A DNA stretch of 64,000 bases from Bradyrhizobium sp. Ec3.3 (GCF_000472925.1 NZ_KI421480.1:38920-102919); one strand, 5' to 3'. Shown: positions 43,916 to 53,456, counted from the first letter of the stretch. Translations and numbers: made by a program. Notes: generated by a model from the letters alone, not told the origin.

Positions 43916-45031
43916 TCAGACCTTCCCGGCCCCGCCACAAATCCCCTTCAGCGCCACCCACTCTTCCGTCGTCAGCAGCGGCTGGCCGCTGGCGGGGCGG
44001 TCCTCCTTCGTCATGCGAGCGAGGCGGTCTTCGGTCAGAGGGTGGCTGGCGAGAATCGTAAAGCCGCTTCCACCTTCTTTGCCGGTGATGCGGAACATCA
44101 ATTCGGCCGCGGGTTTTGGCGAGCGGCCGAGCGCGTGCATCAGGTCGATTGCAAACGTGTCGGCGGCTGTCTCGGCCTCGCGCGAATAGGAGGCTTCGAC
44201 CACGCTGCGCGAGGCGAAAATCACGGCGCTTGAGCCGGTGACGTCACCGAACAAGAGCCCGATCAGGAACGAGGTGCCGCCGTTGTAGATAATACCGCGC
44301 ATGTTGTCGTGGTGCCTGAGATGGCCGAGCTCGTGCGCGAGCACGCCGGCGATCTCGTCGACATTCTCGGCCTTGTTGAGCAGCCCGTTCAGCAAATAGA
44401 CCTTGCCGCCGGGCAGCGCGAAGGCGTTGGGCAACGTGGTCGGCAGCACCGCCGACTTCACGGTGTCATCGAGGCCGGCTGCGTCACGCAGCCGCTTCAT
44501 GAGCTTTGTGAACGCCGCCTGCCCCGCCGGGTTGTCGCACATGCGGCCACCGAAAGCGGCCTTGACCTGCACCTCGGCGGCATCGCCGATCCGCCGCTCC
44601 AGCGGCTCCGGCACGAGCGGCGCAAGCCGGTCGGCCGCGAGCGGCACGCCGAAGTGGATGACCGCGAGAATCGAGACCGCCGCGGCCACCGACCAGCCGA
44701 CGATCTTTGCGACGCCGCTGCGGCCCGCCTGGTGCTCGTCGAGCCGCGGGCAGCGCGCGGCGATCTCGCGCGCAAGCGGCGTCTCGCGCAGCTCGAGCCG
44801 TGCCAGAGGCGGCGCGGAGATGCAGGACAGGCGCAAGACGCCGGGCGGACTGTCGGCGCGGCGGATCTCGGCATAGGCCCAGCGCGTCGGCGTTTCGCCG
44901 TCTTCGCGGATCTCGAGCTGGTCTTCGAAGCCGAGCGTGACCTTGCGGCGCCGGCTCGAGACGCCGTCGAAATAAACGGCCGGCGTGCCGGCGTCCTGCG
45001 CAATTTCGACCTGTTCGGACAATTCGCTCAC
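43916..45031 (-). CDS. M48 family metallopeptidase, membrane-anchored
   Basis: The 371-residue protein has an N-terminal soluble region, a transmembrane helix at about 108-130 (KIVGWSVAAAVSILAVIHFG) and an M48 domain with the zinc motif HELGH (233-237) and the downstream zinc Glu in SREAETAADTFAIDLM. It should cleave proteins at the membrane, in quality control or lipoprotein handling as other M48 enzymes (HtpX, BepA, LoiP types). It is the second gene of a two-gene unit: the DUF898 membrane protein ends 3 bp upstream. The first 100 residues resemble a small domain common to these pairs. Confidence 0.92.
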   Translation of the reverse strand: MSELSEQVEIAQDAGTPAVYFDGVSSRRRKVTLGFEDQLEIREDGETPTRWAYAEIRRADSPPGVLRLSCISAPPLARLELRETPLAREIAARCPRLDEHQAGRSGVAKIVGWSVAAAVSILAVIHFGVPLAADRLAPLVPEPLERRIGDAAEVQVKAAFGGRMCDNPAGQAAFTKLMKRLRDAAGLDDTVKSAVLPTTLPNAFALPGGKVYLLNGLLNKAENVDEIAGVLAHELGHLRHHDNMRGIIYNGGTSFLIGLLFGDVTGSSAVIFASRSVVEASYSREAETAADTFAIDLMHALGRSPKPAAELMFRITGKEGGSGFTILASHPLTEDRLARMTKEDRPASGQPLLTTEEWVALKGICGGAGKV

Positions 45032-45034
45032 GAC

Positions 45035-46186
45035 CTAGAAGCCCGCAACGTCGAGCCCGTCGGCAAAGCCCTCGCCCAGCGCGCTGGCGAGTTCGCCACT
45101 GGCCTTGACGTTCGCAGCCGCCTCGATGCCGTGCACATGCGTCGTCTCAAGCACCTTCACCCAGAGGTCCCGCTGGAGACAGACGCGGATCACGACGTTG
45201 AATGCAAGGGCCGTGGCAAGATAGCCGACCGCCATCGGCGCCAGCAGTGGAACGCTCGTGCCTGCGGTCGGTCCGAGCAGCTGATCGATCTCCAGGCCGG
45301 TGACCCTCATGACCAGCGCGGTGCATCCGGCGGCCCAGGATCCGAACAGCGCGATCAACAGCAGAGACCAGCCGACCACCTTCCAATACAGGCCGTAGAA
45401 CGCGTCGTGCGGCAGTTTCGAGGAGAGGCTCACGCCACCGATGCGGATGCCCGCCAGCCACCAGCGCCATTCACGCGCCTTGAACTCGGCATAGACGAAA
45501 GGCGCAAGCAGCGGGATGGCAATCGCGAACGGGGTCAACAGCCACAGCCACCAGCCGCGCTTGAAAAACTCCCAGCCGGTCCCTTCGAAATCGCCGGAGA
45601 GGTCACCATAGTGGGAATGCCGCATCTTGTAGCGCTCGAGCGAGGCCTCGCGCCACGGCAAGGCAAGCCCGAGCGTCAAGTACACGAGCAGGCCCCAGAG
45701 CATGGCGCGGAGCGAATAGGCCCAGCCCGAGCCGTCCATCCAGAAACGCACGCCGCGCCACACCGTGCGGGTCAGGCGATAACGCCGCGCGCGGAAAATC
45801 GCGAACTGGCCGAAGGCGTAAAAGGTGATGAACAGCGGCGTCGAGGCAAAACCCTGCCAGCGCTCGAACTCGATGCCGACGAGAAAATAGGCGAGATAGA
45901 TCGGCACCAGGATCGCGAGCGCAAACAGGAAGCCGATCAGGAGCTCCTTAGCCCGCCCGGTATATTCGGCGGCATCGCCGTCGACCGAGGTGTTCGACCA
46001 GAGATGCCGGCGGATGTCGGTGACGAGCCAGAAGCGGTAGAAGCCGAAGGTGACGAGCTCGAGCCCCGCACCCCTGGTGACCATCCGACGAAACTCGCCG
46101 CGGTGACCGGTGAAGTCGATCTGCGCCGGCGGCAACGGCGGCGGCACGGGCGGCGGAAAGGCGGTCATCTGATTCACGGCGATCAA
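45035..46186 (-). CDS. DUF898 family membrane protein (YjgN-like)
   Basis: The 383-residue protein has several transmembrane helices and the DUF898 repeats TFGFYRFWLVTDIRRHLWSN and the second-copy-like block SLERYKMRHSHYGDLSGDF. The domain is found as a polytopic inner-membrane protein next to M48 peptidases in proteobacteria; its function is not known. The 4-base spacing to the peptidase gene means the two are co-translated and probably act together. It begins with a Pro-rich stretch (PPPVPPPLPPAQ) at the N-terminus. Confidence 0.9.
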   Translation of the reverse strand: MIAVNQMTAFPPPVPPPLPPAQIDFTGHRGEFRRMVTRGAGLELVTFGFYRFWLVTDIRRHLWSNTSVDGDAAEYTGRAKELLIGFLFALAILVPIYLAYFLVGIEFERWQGFASTPLFITFYAFGQFAIFRARRYRLTRTVWRGVRFWMDGSGWAYSLRAMLWGLLVYLTLGLALPWREASLERYKMRHSHYGDLSGDFEGTGWEFFKRGWWLWLLTPFAIAIPLLAPFVYAEFKAREWRWWLAGIRIGGVSLSSKLPHDAFYGLYWKVVGWSLLLIALFGSWAAGCTALVMRVTGLEIDQLLGPTAGTSVPLLAPMAVGYLATALAFNVVIRVCLQRDLWVKVLETTHVHGIEAAANVKASGELASALGEGFADGLDVAGF

Positions 46187-46466
46187 TCCAGGGTGTGCGG
46201 ACCCGACACGATATAGGGCAGAGATTAGTCGGTCCCCAAGAAGGGGCGGTTCGATTTTCGCGCGGTTTCGGTTGGTTTCTCCGATACTTCCCGATCCGTT
46301 AACGTGCTCCAGATCACGCTCACGCGCAGGCAGTCTGCGCGCTCACAAATCCGGATGTGGCAAAACTCGCCCTTGCCCCGACGCACGCAACGGGTTGTAA
46401 TTGCGGGACAAATGCCGCAGCGCAGAATTCAACAAAAACGCGCCCGGCTGCAAGGGAGAGCAGGTC

Positions 46467-47726
46467 ATGCATGGGACCATCGAGGGCACGCGCGAGGACT
46501 TGCATGAGCGCGCCGCATCGCTGCCGCTCGAGCAGTTCGACCCCGGCCATCCCGAACTGTTCAGGACCGATGCGTTCTGGCCCTATTTCGATCGCCTGCG
46601 CCGCGAAGACCCCGTACATTATTGCAAGGACTCGATGTTCGGCCCGTACTGGTCGGTGACGAGGTACAACGACATCATGGAGATCGAGACCAACCATTCG
46701 GTGTTCTCCTCGGCTTCGTCCCTCGGCGGCATCACCATCCGCGACATCGATCCCGATTTGCGCCGCGAGAGCTTCATCGCCATGGACCCGCCGCGCCACG
46801 CCGCCCAGCGCAAGACGGTGGCGCCGATGTTCACGCCGACGCATCTGGACGAGCTCGCACTCAACATCCGCAATCGCTCGGCCGAGTGCCTGGACAACCT
46901 GCCTAAAGGTGAGGAATTCGACTGGGTCGACCGCGTCTCGATCGAGCTCACCACGCAGATGCTCGCGGTGCTGTTCGATTTCCCCTGGGAAGACCGCCGC
47001 AAGCTGACGCGCTGGTCGGATGTCGCGACCACCATTCCCGGCTCCGGCGGCCTCGTCACCACCGAGGACCAGCGGCAGGCCGAGCTGATGGAATGCGCGA
47101 CCTACTTTTCGCGGCTGTGGAAGGAGCGCATCGCGCAGCCGCCGAGGAGCGATCTGCTCTCGATGCTGGCGCATGGCGCGGCAACGCGTGACATGGACGC
47201 CAAGAACTTCCTGGGCAACCTGATCCTGCTGATCGTCGGCGGCAACGACACCACCCGCAACACCATGTCCGGCTCGATCTACGCGCTCAGCCAGCATCCT
47301 GAGCAGTACCGGAAGCTGCGCGAAAACCCCGCGCTGCTCGACAGCTTCGTGCCTGAGGTGATCCGCTGGCAGACGCCGCTCGCCCATATGCGCCGCACGG
47401 CGCTCGCCGATTTCGAGTTTCGCGGCAAGCAAATCAAGAAGGGTGACAAGGTCGTGATGTGGTACGTCTCTGGTAACCGCGACGAGGAGGTGATCGAACG
47501 GCCCTACGAATTCATCATTGACCGCGCCCGGCCGCGCACGCATCTCTCCTTCGGCTTCGGCATCCACCGCTGCGTGGGCCTCAGGCTTGCCGAGCTGCAA
47601 TTGAAGATCATTTGGGAAGAGATTTTGAAGCGCTTCGATCATATCGACGTGCTCGGTGAACCCAAGCGGGTGTATTCGAGTTTCGTGAAGGGTTACGAGA
47701 CGCTCCCGGTCAGGATTGCGGCGTGA
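46467..47726 (+). CDS. Cytochrome P450, CYP153-like (first of a tandem pair)
   Basis: From the ATG at 46467 (AGGGAGAGCAGGTC upstream) the product is 419 residues. P450 markers are the I-helix LLIVGGNDTTRNTMSG, the K-helix EVIRWQTP with its ExxR, and the heme loop FGFGIHRCVGLRLAE, whose Cys ligates iron. The stretch TPLAHMRRTALADFEF and the phrase KKGDKVVMWYVSGNRDEE are close to CYP153 enzymes, which hydroxylate alkanes, fatty acids and terpenoids at the chain end. Ferredoxin and reductase partners are not next to it. A second P450 follows 25 bp later in the same direction. Confidence 0.93.
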   Translation: MHGTIEGTREDLHERAASLPLEQFDPGHPELFRTDAFWPYFDRLRREDPVHYCKDSMFGPYWSVTRYNDIMEIETNHSVFSSASSLGGITIRDIDPDLRRESFIAMDPPRHAAQRKTVAPMFTPTHLDELALNIRNRSAECLDNLPKGEEFDWVDRVSIELTTQMLAVLFDFPWEDRRKLTRWSDVATTIPGSGGLVTTEDQRQAELMECATYFSRLWKERIAQPPRSDLLSMLAHGAATRDMDAKNFLGNLILLIVGGNDTTRNTMSGSIYALSQHPEQYRKLRENPALLDSFVPEVIRWQTPLAHMRRTALADFEFRGKQIKKGDKVVMWYVSGNRDEEVIERPYEFIIDRARPRTHLSFGFGIHRCVGLRLAELQLKIIWEEILKRFDHIDVLGEPKRVYSSFVKGYETLPVRIAA

Positions 47727-47751
47727 TTCGCGAAAACTGGAGCCACCAACC

Positions 47752-49026
47752 ATGAACATCCAAACTCCGGTCAGGACCGATAAGGCCGAACGCATGCGCA
47801 GGGCGCGCGAGGAGGCCTATGCGACCCCATTGAAGGATTACCATCCGGGCGCGCCGCGGCTGTTCCAGGACGACACGCTGTGGCCGTGGTTCGAGCGGCT
47901 GCGCAAGGAAGAGCCGGTGCACTACTGCACTAACGCGCCGATCGAGCCGTACTGGTCGGTCGTCAAATACAACGACATCATGCATGTCGACACCAATCAC
48001 GGCATCTTCTCCTCCGACTCGACGCTCGGCGGCATCTCGATCCGCGACGTGCCGGCCGGTTACGACTGGCCGAGCTTCATCGCGATGGACCAGCCGCAGC
48101 ACTCGGCGCAGCGCAAGACGGTGTCGCCGATGTTCACGCCGACGCATCTGGACGAGCTGGCGAAGTTGATCCGCCAGCGCTCGCAGACCGTGCTGGACAA
48201 TTTGCCGCGCAACGAGACCTTCAATTTCGTCGAGCGCGTCTCGATCGAGCTGACGACGCAGATGCTGGCCACCCTGTTCGACTTCCCCTGGGAGGAGCGG
48301 CGCAAGCTGACACGCTGGTCGGACGTCTCCACGGCACTGCCCAAGAGCGGCATCGTCGCATCCGCCGAAGAGCGGCGGAAGGAGATGGACGAGTGCTACG
48401 CCTACATGTCCAAGCTGTGGAACGAGCGCGTCAATTCCGCGCCGCGCAACGACCTGTTGTCGCTGATGGCCCATAACGACGCCACGCGCTACATGGACCC
48501 CGACAACCTCATGGGCAACATCATCCTGCTCATCGTCGGCGGCAACGACACCACGCGCAACACCATGACCGGCTCGGTGCTGGCGCTGAACGAGAACCCC
48601 GAGCAGTACGACAAGCTCCGCGCCAATCCGGCGCTGATCGATTCCATGGTGCCGGAGGTGATCCGCTGGCAGACTCCGCTTGCGCATATGCGGCGCACGG
48701 CGCTGCAGGACACCGAGATCGGCGGCAAGGAAATCAGGAAGGGTGACCGCGTCGTGATGTGGTACGTCTCCGGCAATCGCGACGAGGAGATGTTCGAGAA
48801 GCCGAACGACTTCATCATCGACCGGCCGCGGCCGCGCACACATCTGTCCTTCGGCTTCGGCATCCACCGCTGCGTCGGCATGCGGCTTGCGGAGCTTCAG
48901 CTCAGGATCGTCTGGGAGGAGATGCTCAAACGCTTCGACCGCATCGAGGTGGTCGGCGAGCCCCGGCGGATCTATTCGAGCTTCATCAAGGGGTATGAGA
49001 CGCTGCCGGTAAGGATTCCGGGGTGA
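47752..49026 (+). CDS. Cytochrome P450, CYP153-like (second of a tandem pair)
   Basis: The 424-residue product (ATG 47752) has the same markers as the gene before it: LLIVGGNDTTRNTMTG, EVIRWQTPLAHMRRT, and FGFGIHRCVGMRLAELQ. The two proteins are alike along nearly their whole length, so this is a tandem duplication. It has a different N-terminal extension (NIQTPVRTDKAERMRRA) and changes in the F-G region likely to affect substrate choice. The CYP153 assignment points to terminal hydroxylation of alkanes or fatty acids. Redox partners must be elsewhere. Confidence 0.93.
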   Translation: MNIQTPVRTDKAERMRRAREEAYATPLKDYHPGAPRLFQDDTLWPWFERLRKEEPVHYCTNAPIEPYWSVVKYNDIMHVDTNHGIFSSDSTLGGISIRDVPAGYDWPSFIAMDQPQHSAQRKTVSPMFTPTHLDELAKLIRQRSQTVLDNLPRNETFNFVERVSIELTTQMLATLFDFPWEERRKLTRWSDVSTALPKSGIVASAEERRKEMDECYAYMSKLWNERVNSAPRNDLLSLMAHNDATRYMDPDNLMGNIILLIVGGNDTTRNTMTGSVLALNENPEQYDKLRANPALIDSMVPEVIRWQTPLAHMRRTALQDTEIGGKEIRKGDRVVMWYVSGNRDEEMFEKPNDFIIDRPRPRTHLSFGFGIHRCVGMRLAELQLRIVWEEMLKRFDRIEVVGEPRRIYSSFIKGYETLPVRIPG

Positions 49027-49248
49027 GAGAGGGTTCCCGCTGTAACCACAGCGGCAATGACGGAGAAGATGCCCCGGCGCCTCGTCCAACTTGCATTGCG
49101 AGATCAGTGGCGGCAGCCCGGCTATAAAATTCCGGCATGACAGGTCGCACAAGATGCGAAGTGAGGACCGGGCGCTTCCGTTCTAAATCCCCATGAGGTT
49201 TCGGACGGAGCGATCGGTGCGTTCCGCGCCTGCGGAGAGCGAGGACGG

Positions 49249-50169
49249 TCAGCTCAATTTGATGTCCCAGACGCCGTCCTTACGGCAGGCGGCCACTTCC
49301 TCGCGCAGGAGCGCGGTGACGGCAACGGTCGCCGTCGAGACGGGGCGGTCGATCGGAGAGGCAACAATGAGCTCGCGCGTCATCGGCTTCGAGACGACGG
49401 CGGTTTCCAGCCGCCCGTCTGCGACCTCGCCGTGCACCGACGAAGGCGGTAGCAGGGCGAAGCCGAGGCCCTCCTCCACGAGGCTCGTGAGCACGCGAAA
49501 CGAATCCGCCTCGAGCTGGACGTTGAGCTTGATCTTGCGCTGGGCGGCCGCGTGCTCGATCAGCGCCCGGAGCCCGTGCGAATGACTGGGCAGCACCAAC
49601 CGCTGCCTGAGCAGCCAGCCGATCTCGACGCTCTTCTTGCGGGCGAGTCCGCAGCCGCGCGGGCCGACCGCGACGATGTTGTCACGGCCGAGGCTCTGCA
49701 CGGTGAGGTGCAGATCGGCCGAGCGGCCGTAGAGGATCGCAAGATCCATCTCGCCGCGATGCAGCCATTCGACGAGATGGCCGCTGTAGCTTTCGACGAT
49801 GCGCAGCGTGATGCCCGGATAGGTCTCGACGCAGCGGCGGGCGAAGCGCGCCGACAGCACGCAGCTCACGGTAGGAACCAGGCCGAGCACGACGTGGCCC
49901 GAGAGCGGGCCCTGCGCCGACTGGATGTCGTCGCGGATCTGGTCGATCTGGCGGACGATGCCGGAGGTGCGCGCGAGCAGCAGGCGGCCGGCCTCGGTCA
50001 GCACCATGCCGCGGCCGTTGCGCGTGAACAGTTCAGTGCGCAGCTCGTGTTCCAGAAGCTTGATCTGCCGGCTCAGCGCCGGCTGCGCGACCCGCAGCGT
50101 ATCGCTCGCCTTGGAGAGGCTACCGAGCTCGGCGACGCAACTGAAGGTCCTGAGCTGACGGAAATCCAT
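49249..50169 (-). CDS. LysR-family transcriptional regulator
   Basis: From the ATG at 50169 the product is 306 residues. Residues 1-60 are the LysR winged helix (MDFRQLRTFSCVAELGSLSK, then VAQPALSRQIKLLEHELRTE). The rest is a LysR substrate-binding domain with GLVPTVSCVLSARFAR and VEEGLGFALLPPS. It is most like the NAC/Cbl subgroup. It reads away from the acyl-CoA dehydrogenase operon across a 125-bp gap, the standard place for the regulator of that operon. The effector is probably a CoA thioester or the free acid, not identifiable from sequence. Confidence 0.92.
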   Translation of the reverse strand: MDFRQLRTFSCVAELGSLSKASDTLRVAQPALSRQIKLLEHELRTELFTRNGRGMVLTEAGRLLLARTSGIVRQIDQIRDDIQSAQGPLSGHVVLGLVPTVSCVLSARFARRCVETYPGITLRIVESYSGHLVEWLHRGEMDLAILYGRSADLHLTVQSLGRDNIVAVGPRGCGLARKKSVEIGWLLRQRLVLPSHSHGLRALIEHAAAQRKIKLNVQLEADSFRVLTSLVEEGLGFALLPPSSVHGEVADGRLETAVVSKPMTRELIVASPIDRPVSTATVAVTALLREEVAACRKDGVWDIKLS

Positions 50170-50294
50170 GCTTGCCAATCTTTGAATGCTACTCCATACG
50201 CTATAGCAAATGAGCATAGGGGGTTGGCGTTGTCCAGACAACGCCGGAGGATCGTCCTGCGTTATCCTCTCGAACGAACCCAACGGGAAACGCC
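50170..50294. promoter_or_regulatory. Divergent promoter region with possible LysR site
   Basis: This 125-bp gap separates the LysR gene from the operon it probably controls. An interrupted inverted repeat ATGCT (50186-50190) and AGCAT (50213-50217) frames CATACGCTATAG, a candidate for LysR binding. Promoter boxes cannot be set by eye. Confidence 0.35.
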
Positions 50295-51464
50295 ATGACC
50301 CAACAAGAACAACATAACGACGATCACGCCGATATCCGCGAAGCCGTCGCAAAACTCTGCGCGCAGTTTCCCGGCGAATACTGGCGCAAGCTCGATCGCG
50401 AGATGGCCTATCCAAAAACCTTCGTCGATGCGCTCACCGAGGCAGGCTACCTCTCGGTGCTGATCCCCGAGGAATATGGCGGCGCAGGGCTGAAGCTGTC
50501 GGCGGCGGCCGCGATCCTCGAGGAGATCCAGCGCGCCGGCTGCAACGGCGGCGGCTGCCACGCCCAGATGTACACCATGGGCACCGTGCTCCGGCACGGC
50601 AGCGACGCGCAGAAAGCGAAGTATCTGCCCAAGGTCGCGACCGGCGAATTGCGCCTGCAGGCCTTCGGCGTCACCGAACCGACCAGCGGCACCGATACCT
50701 CCTCGCTCAAGACCTTCGCGCGTCGCGAGGGCGACCACTACGTCGTCAACGGCCAGAAGATCTGGACCAGCCGCGCCGAGCATTCCGACCTGATGATCCT
50801 GCTCGCGCGCACCACGCCGAAGGAGAAGGCCAAGAAGCGCACTGACGGCCTCTCGGTCTTCATCGTCGACATGCGCGAGGCCAGGGGCAAGGGCCTCGAG
50901 ATCCGCCCGATCCGCACCATGATGAACCACGCCACCACCGAAGTGTTCTTTACGGACATGAAGGTGCCGGCGGAAAACCTGATCGGCGAGGAAGGCAAAG
51001 GCTTTCGCTATATCCTCTCCGGCATGAATGCCGAGCGCATCCTGATTGCCGCCGAATGCGTCGGTGACGCCAAGTGGTTCATTGCGAAGGCGTCGAACTA
51101 CGCCAAGGAGCGCGCGGTGTTCGGCCGGCCGATCGGCCAGAACCAGGGCATCCAGTTCCCGATCGCAAAAGCCTACGCCTCGATGCGCGCGGCTGAATTG
51201 ATGGTGAAGGAGGCGACGCGCAAATACGAGGCCGGGCTCGACTGCGGCGCGGAGGCCAACATGGCGAAAATGCTGGCGGCGGATGCGTCCTGGGAAGCGG
51301 CGAACGCCTGCATCCAGACCCATGGCGGCTTCGGCTTCGCCGAGGAGTACGACGTCGAGCGAAAATTCCGCGAGACGCGGCTCTATCAGGTCGCGCCGAT
51401 CTCGACCAACCTCGTGCTGTCCTTCATCGCCGAGCATGTGCTCGGCATGCCCCGCTCTTACTGA
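50295..51464 (+). CDS. Acyl-CoA dehydrogenase
   Basis: The 389-residue FAD enzyme has the family order: N-terminal helical domain, then LQAFGVTEPTSGTDTSSLKT (FAD binding), VNGQKIWTSRAEHSDLMILL, and the C-terminal domain with the signature QTHGGFGFAEEYDVERKFRE. The second or third acid in the FAEEYDVER block stands at the catalytic-base position. It would oxidise an acyl-CoA to the 2-enoyl-CoA, passing electrons to ETF. It starts an operon with CoA-transferase (9 bp) and hydratase (15 bp) genes. Substrate is not evident. Confidence 0.93.
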   Translation: MTQQEQHNDDHADIREAVAKLCAQFPGEYWRKLDREMAYPKTFVDALTEAGYLSVLIPEEYGGAGLKLSAAAAILEEIQRAGCNGGGCHAQMYTMGTVLRHGSDAQKAKYLPKVATGELRLQAFGVTEPTSGTDTSSLKTFARREGDHYVVNGQKIWTSRAEHSDLMILLARTTPKEKAKKRTDGLSVFIVDMREARGKGLEIRPIRTMMNHATTEVFFTDMKVPAENLIGEEGKGFRYILSGMNAERILIAAECVGDAKWFIAKASNYAKERAVFGRPIGQNQGIQFPIAKAYASMRAAELMVKEATRKYEAGLDCGAEANMAKMLAADASWEAANACIQTHGGFGFAEEYDVERKFRETRLYQVAPISTNLVLSFIAEHVLGMPRSY

Positions 51465-51473
51465 GGTCTTGCC

Positions 51474-52577
51474 ATGGGAGCACTTGACGGGATCAGGGTG
51501 ATTGCGGTCGAGCAGGCCGTCGCAGCGCCGTTCTGCTCGTCGCGGCTTGCAGACGCCGGCGCCGAGGTGATCAAGATCGAGCGTCCCGAGGGCGATTTCG
51601 CCCGCGGCTATGACGCGGCGGCCAAAGGGCAGAGCAGCTACTTCGTCTGGCTCAACCGCGGCAAGCAATCGGCCGTGGTCGATCTTGCAACCAAGGAAGG
51701 CCGCACCGAGCTCGAAAAGCTGATCGCGAGCGCCGACGTGCTGATCCAGAACCTCAAGCCCGGCTCGATGGACAAGCTCGGCTTTTCGCGCGAGCGATTG
51801 CTGCGCGACTATCCGAAGCTGATCTCCTGCACCATCACCGGCTACGGCGACGAGGGCCCCTACGCGCATCGCAAGGCCTACGACCTGCTGATCCAGGCCG
51901 AGAGTGGCCTTGCCTCGATCACCGGAAATCCCGACGGCGCCTCGCGCGTCGGCATGTCGATCGTCGACGTCGCGACCGGCGCCACCGCCCATGCGGCGAT
52001 CCTGGAGGCGCTGATCGCGCGCGGGCGCACCGGCAAGGGCGCCGACATCCGCATCTCCATGTTCGACGTGATGGCGGACTGGTGCACCGTCCCGCTGCTC
52101 AATGCGGAAGCCGGCAATCCGCCCAAGCGCATGGGCCTGCGCCATCCCTCGATCGCACCCTACGGCGTGTTCACCTCAAAAGACGGCAAGGACATTTTGA
52201 TCTCGATCCAGAGCGAGCGTGAGTGGAAGACGCTGTGCGCGGAGGTGCTGGACCAGCCGAGCCTACCCGCCGATCCGCGCGTCGCCAACATGGTCGAGCG
52301 CGTGCGCAATCGCGATTTTACCGACAAGACGGTCGCACACAGCTTCGCGAAGATGACCCGTGACGAGCTGTTGAAGCGGCTGTCGGATGCCGACATCGCT
52401 TTCGCCGAGGTCAACACCATGGCTGACCTGGCGACCCATCCGCATCTGCGCCGCATCGAGGTCGATACGCCGAACGGCCGCGTCAGCTATCCCGCACCGG
52501 CGCCGATCATCGTCGGCGAGACGCGCAGCTACGGCGCTGTGCCCGCCATCGGCGAGCGGCCCGGACAGAAGAAGTAA
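51474..52577 (+). CDS. CaiB/BaiF family (class III) CoA-transferase
   Basis: The 367-residue protein starts MGALDGIRVIAVEQAVAAPF and has SRLADAGAEVIKIERPEGDF, the CoA-binding start of class III transferases, and AYDLLIQAESGLASITGNPD with the catalytic Asp of the family. It moves CoA from one acyl-CoA to another acid, so it activates the acid that the following enzymes degrade. The operon order dehydrogenase, CoA-transferase, hydratase suits catabolism of a short dicarboxylic or branched acid such as a mesaconate/itaconate type substrate; this is inference. ATG 51474 is 9 bp after the dehydrogenase stop. Confidence 0.93.
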   Translation: MGALDGIRVIAVEQAVAAPFCSSRLADAGAEVIKIERPEGDFARGYDAAAKGQSSYFVWLNRGKQSAVVDLATKEGRTELEKLIASADVLIQNLKPGSMDKLGFSRERLLRDYPKLISCTITGYGDEGPYAHRKAYDLLIQAESGLASITGNPDGASRVGMSIVDVATGATAHAAILEALIARGRTGKGADIRISMFDVMADWCTVPLLNAEAGNPPKRMGLRHPSIAPYGVFTSKDGKDILISIQSEREWKTLCAEVLDQPSLPADPRVANMVERVRNRDFTDKTVAHSFAKMTRDELLKRLSDADIAFAEVNTMADLATHPHLRRIEVDTPNGRVSYPAPAPIIVGETRSYGAVPAIGERPGQKK

Positions 52578-52592
52578 CAAGAGCGAGGCGTC

Positions 52593-53444
52593 ATGACCGA
52601 GAAGCTCGACATCGATCATTTGCGGCAATGGATCGGCCGCACCCAGGAGGCCACCGACACCGTCACCGCGCAGCTCGTCAAGGGCCTGCGCGCAACGCTG
52701 TTCCAGGAGGTCGGCGAGCCCAGATCCGGCGATGCCGCGCCGTTCACGGTGCATTGGTGCCTGGCGCAGCCGGTGTTTCCGATGTCGATGCTCGGCCCCG
52801 ACGGCCACCCCACCCGCGGCGGCTTCCTGCCGCCGGTGCCGCTGCCGCGCCGGATGTGGGCTGGCGGCGAGATCGAATTTCTCGAGCCATTGCGCGTCGG
52901 CGATGACTCGACCCGGACCTCGCGCATCGCCGACGTTACGGTGAAGACCGGCTCGACCGGCACGCTGTGCTTCGTCGCGGTCGAGCACACCATTACCTCC
53001 CCGCGCGGGGTCGCGATCCGCGAGCGGCAGGACATCGTCTATCGCGCGATGACAAGCAGCCAGCCCGGCGGCGCGAAGGCCCCGCCTCCGCCGCCCAAGG
53101 CGCAGCACCGCGAGACGCATGTCTCCGATCCCGTGCTGCTGTTCCGCTACTCCGCACTGACCTTCAACGGCCACCGCATCCACTACGACCGCGACTACGT
53201 CACCAAGGTCGAGGGCTATCCGGGCCTGATCTTCCATGGGCCATTGCAGGCAGCGCTGATCATCGAGATGGCGGCGAAGATGCGGGGCGGCAAGGCGCCG
53301 AAGAAATTCAGCTATCGCGGCGTACAGCCGCTGTTCGAGGGGACGGAGTTCTCCGTCAACGCGAATGACACCGACGCCGGCCTCGAGCTGTGGACGGCGA
53401 ATGCGGAAGGACAGCCGACGATGAAGGGAACGGCGGTGTGGTGA
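52593..53444 (+). CDS. MaoC-like hydratase (mesaconyl-CoA / 3-methylfumaryl-CoA hydratase type)
   Basis: The 283-residue protein has two hot-dog domains. The N-terminal half resembles the FAS1-like/3-methylfumaryl-CoA hydratase group (VHWCLAQPVFPMSMLGPDGH and RRMWAGGEIEFLEPLRVGD). The C-terminal MaoC-like half has FRYSALTFNGHRIHYDRDYV, with His and Asp of the hydratase active site, and YPGLIFHGPLQAALIIE. It would hydrate an enoyl-CoA made by the neighbouring dehydrogenase. This placement in an operon with class III CoA-transferase supports a 2-methyl-branched C4-C5 dicarboxylic acid route. Exact substrate is uncertain. Confidence 0.85.
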   Translation: MTEKLDIDHLRQWIGRTQEATDTVTAQLVKGLRATLFQEVGEPRSGDAAPFTVHWCLAQPVFPMSMLGPDGHPTRGGFLPPVPLPRRMWAGGEIEFLEPLRVGDDSTRTSRIADVTVKTGSTGTLCFVAVEHTITSPRGVAIRERQDIVYRAMTSSQPGGAKAPPPPPKAQHRETHVSDPVLLFRYSALTFNGHRIHYDRDYVTKVEGYPGLIFHGPLQAALIIEMAAKMRGGKAPKKFSYRGVQPLFEGTEFSVNANDTDAGLELWTANAEGQPTMKGTAVW

Positions 53445-53456
53445 TACACTCTCCTC

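Noticed and set aside
44309..46216. Plus-strand 635-codon frame
   Set aside because: Opposite the M48 peptidase and DUF898 genes; its Arg/Asp/Gln-rich make-up is typical of antisense frames in high-GC DNA.
46320..49152. Long minus-strand frames (491 and 480 codons)
   Set aside because: Antisense of the two P450 genes; their similarity to each other only reflects the P450 duplication.
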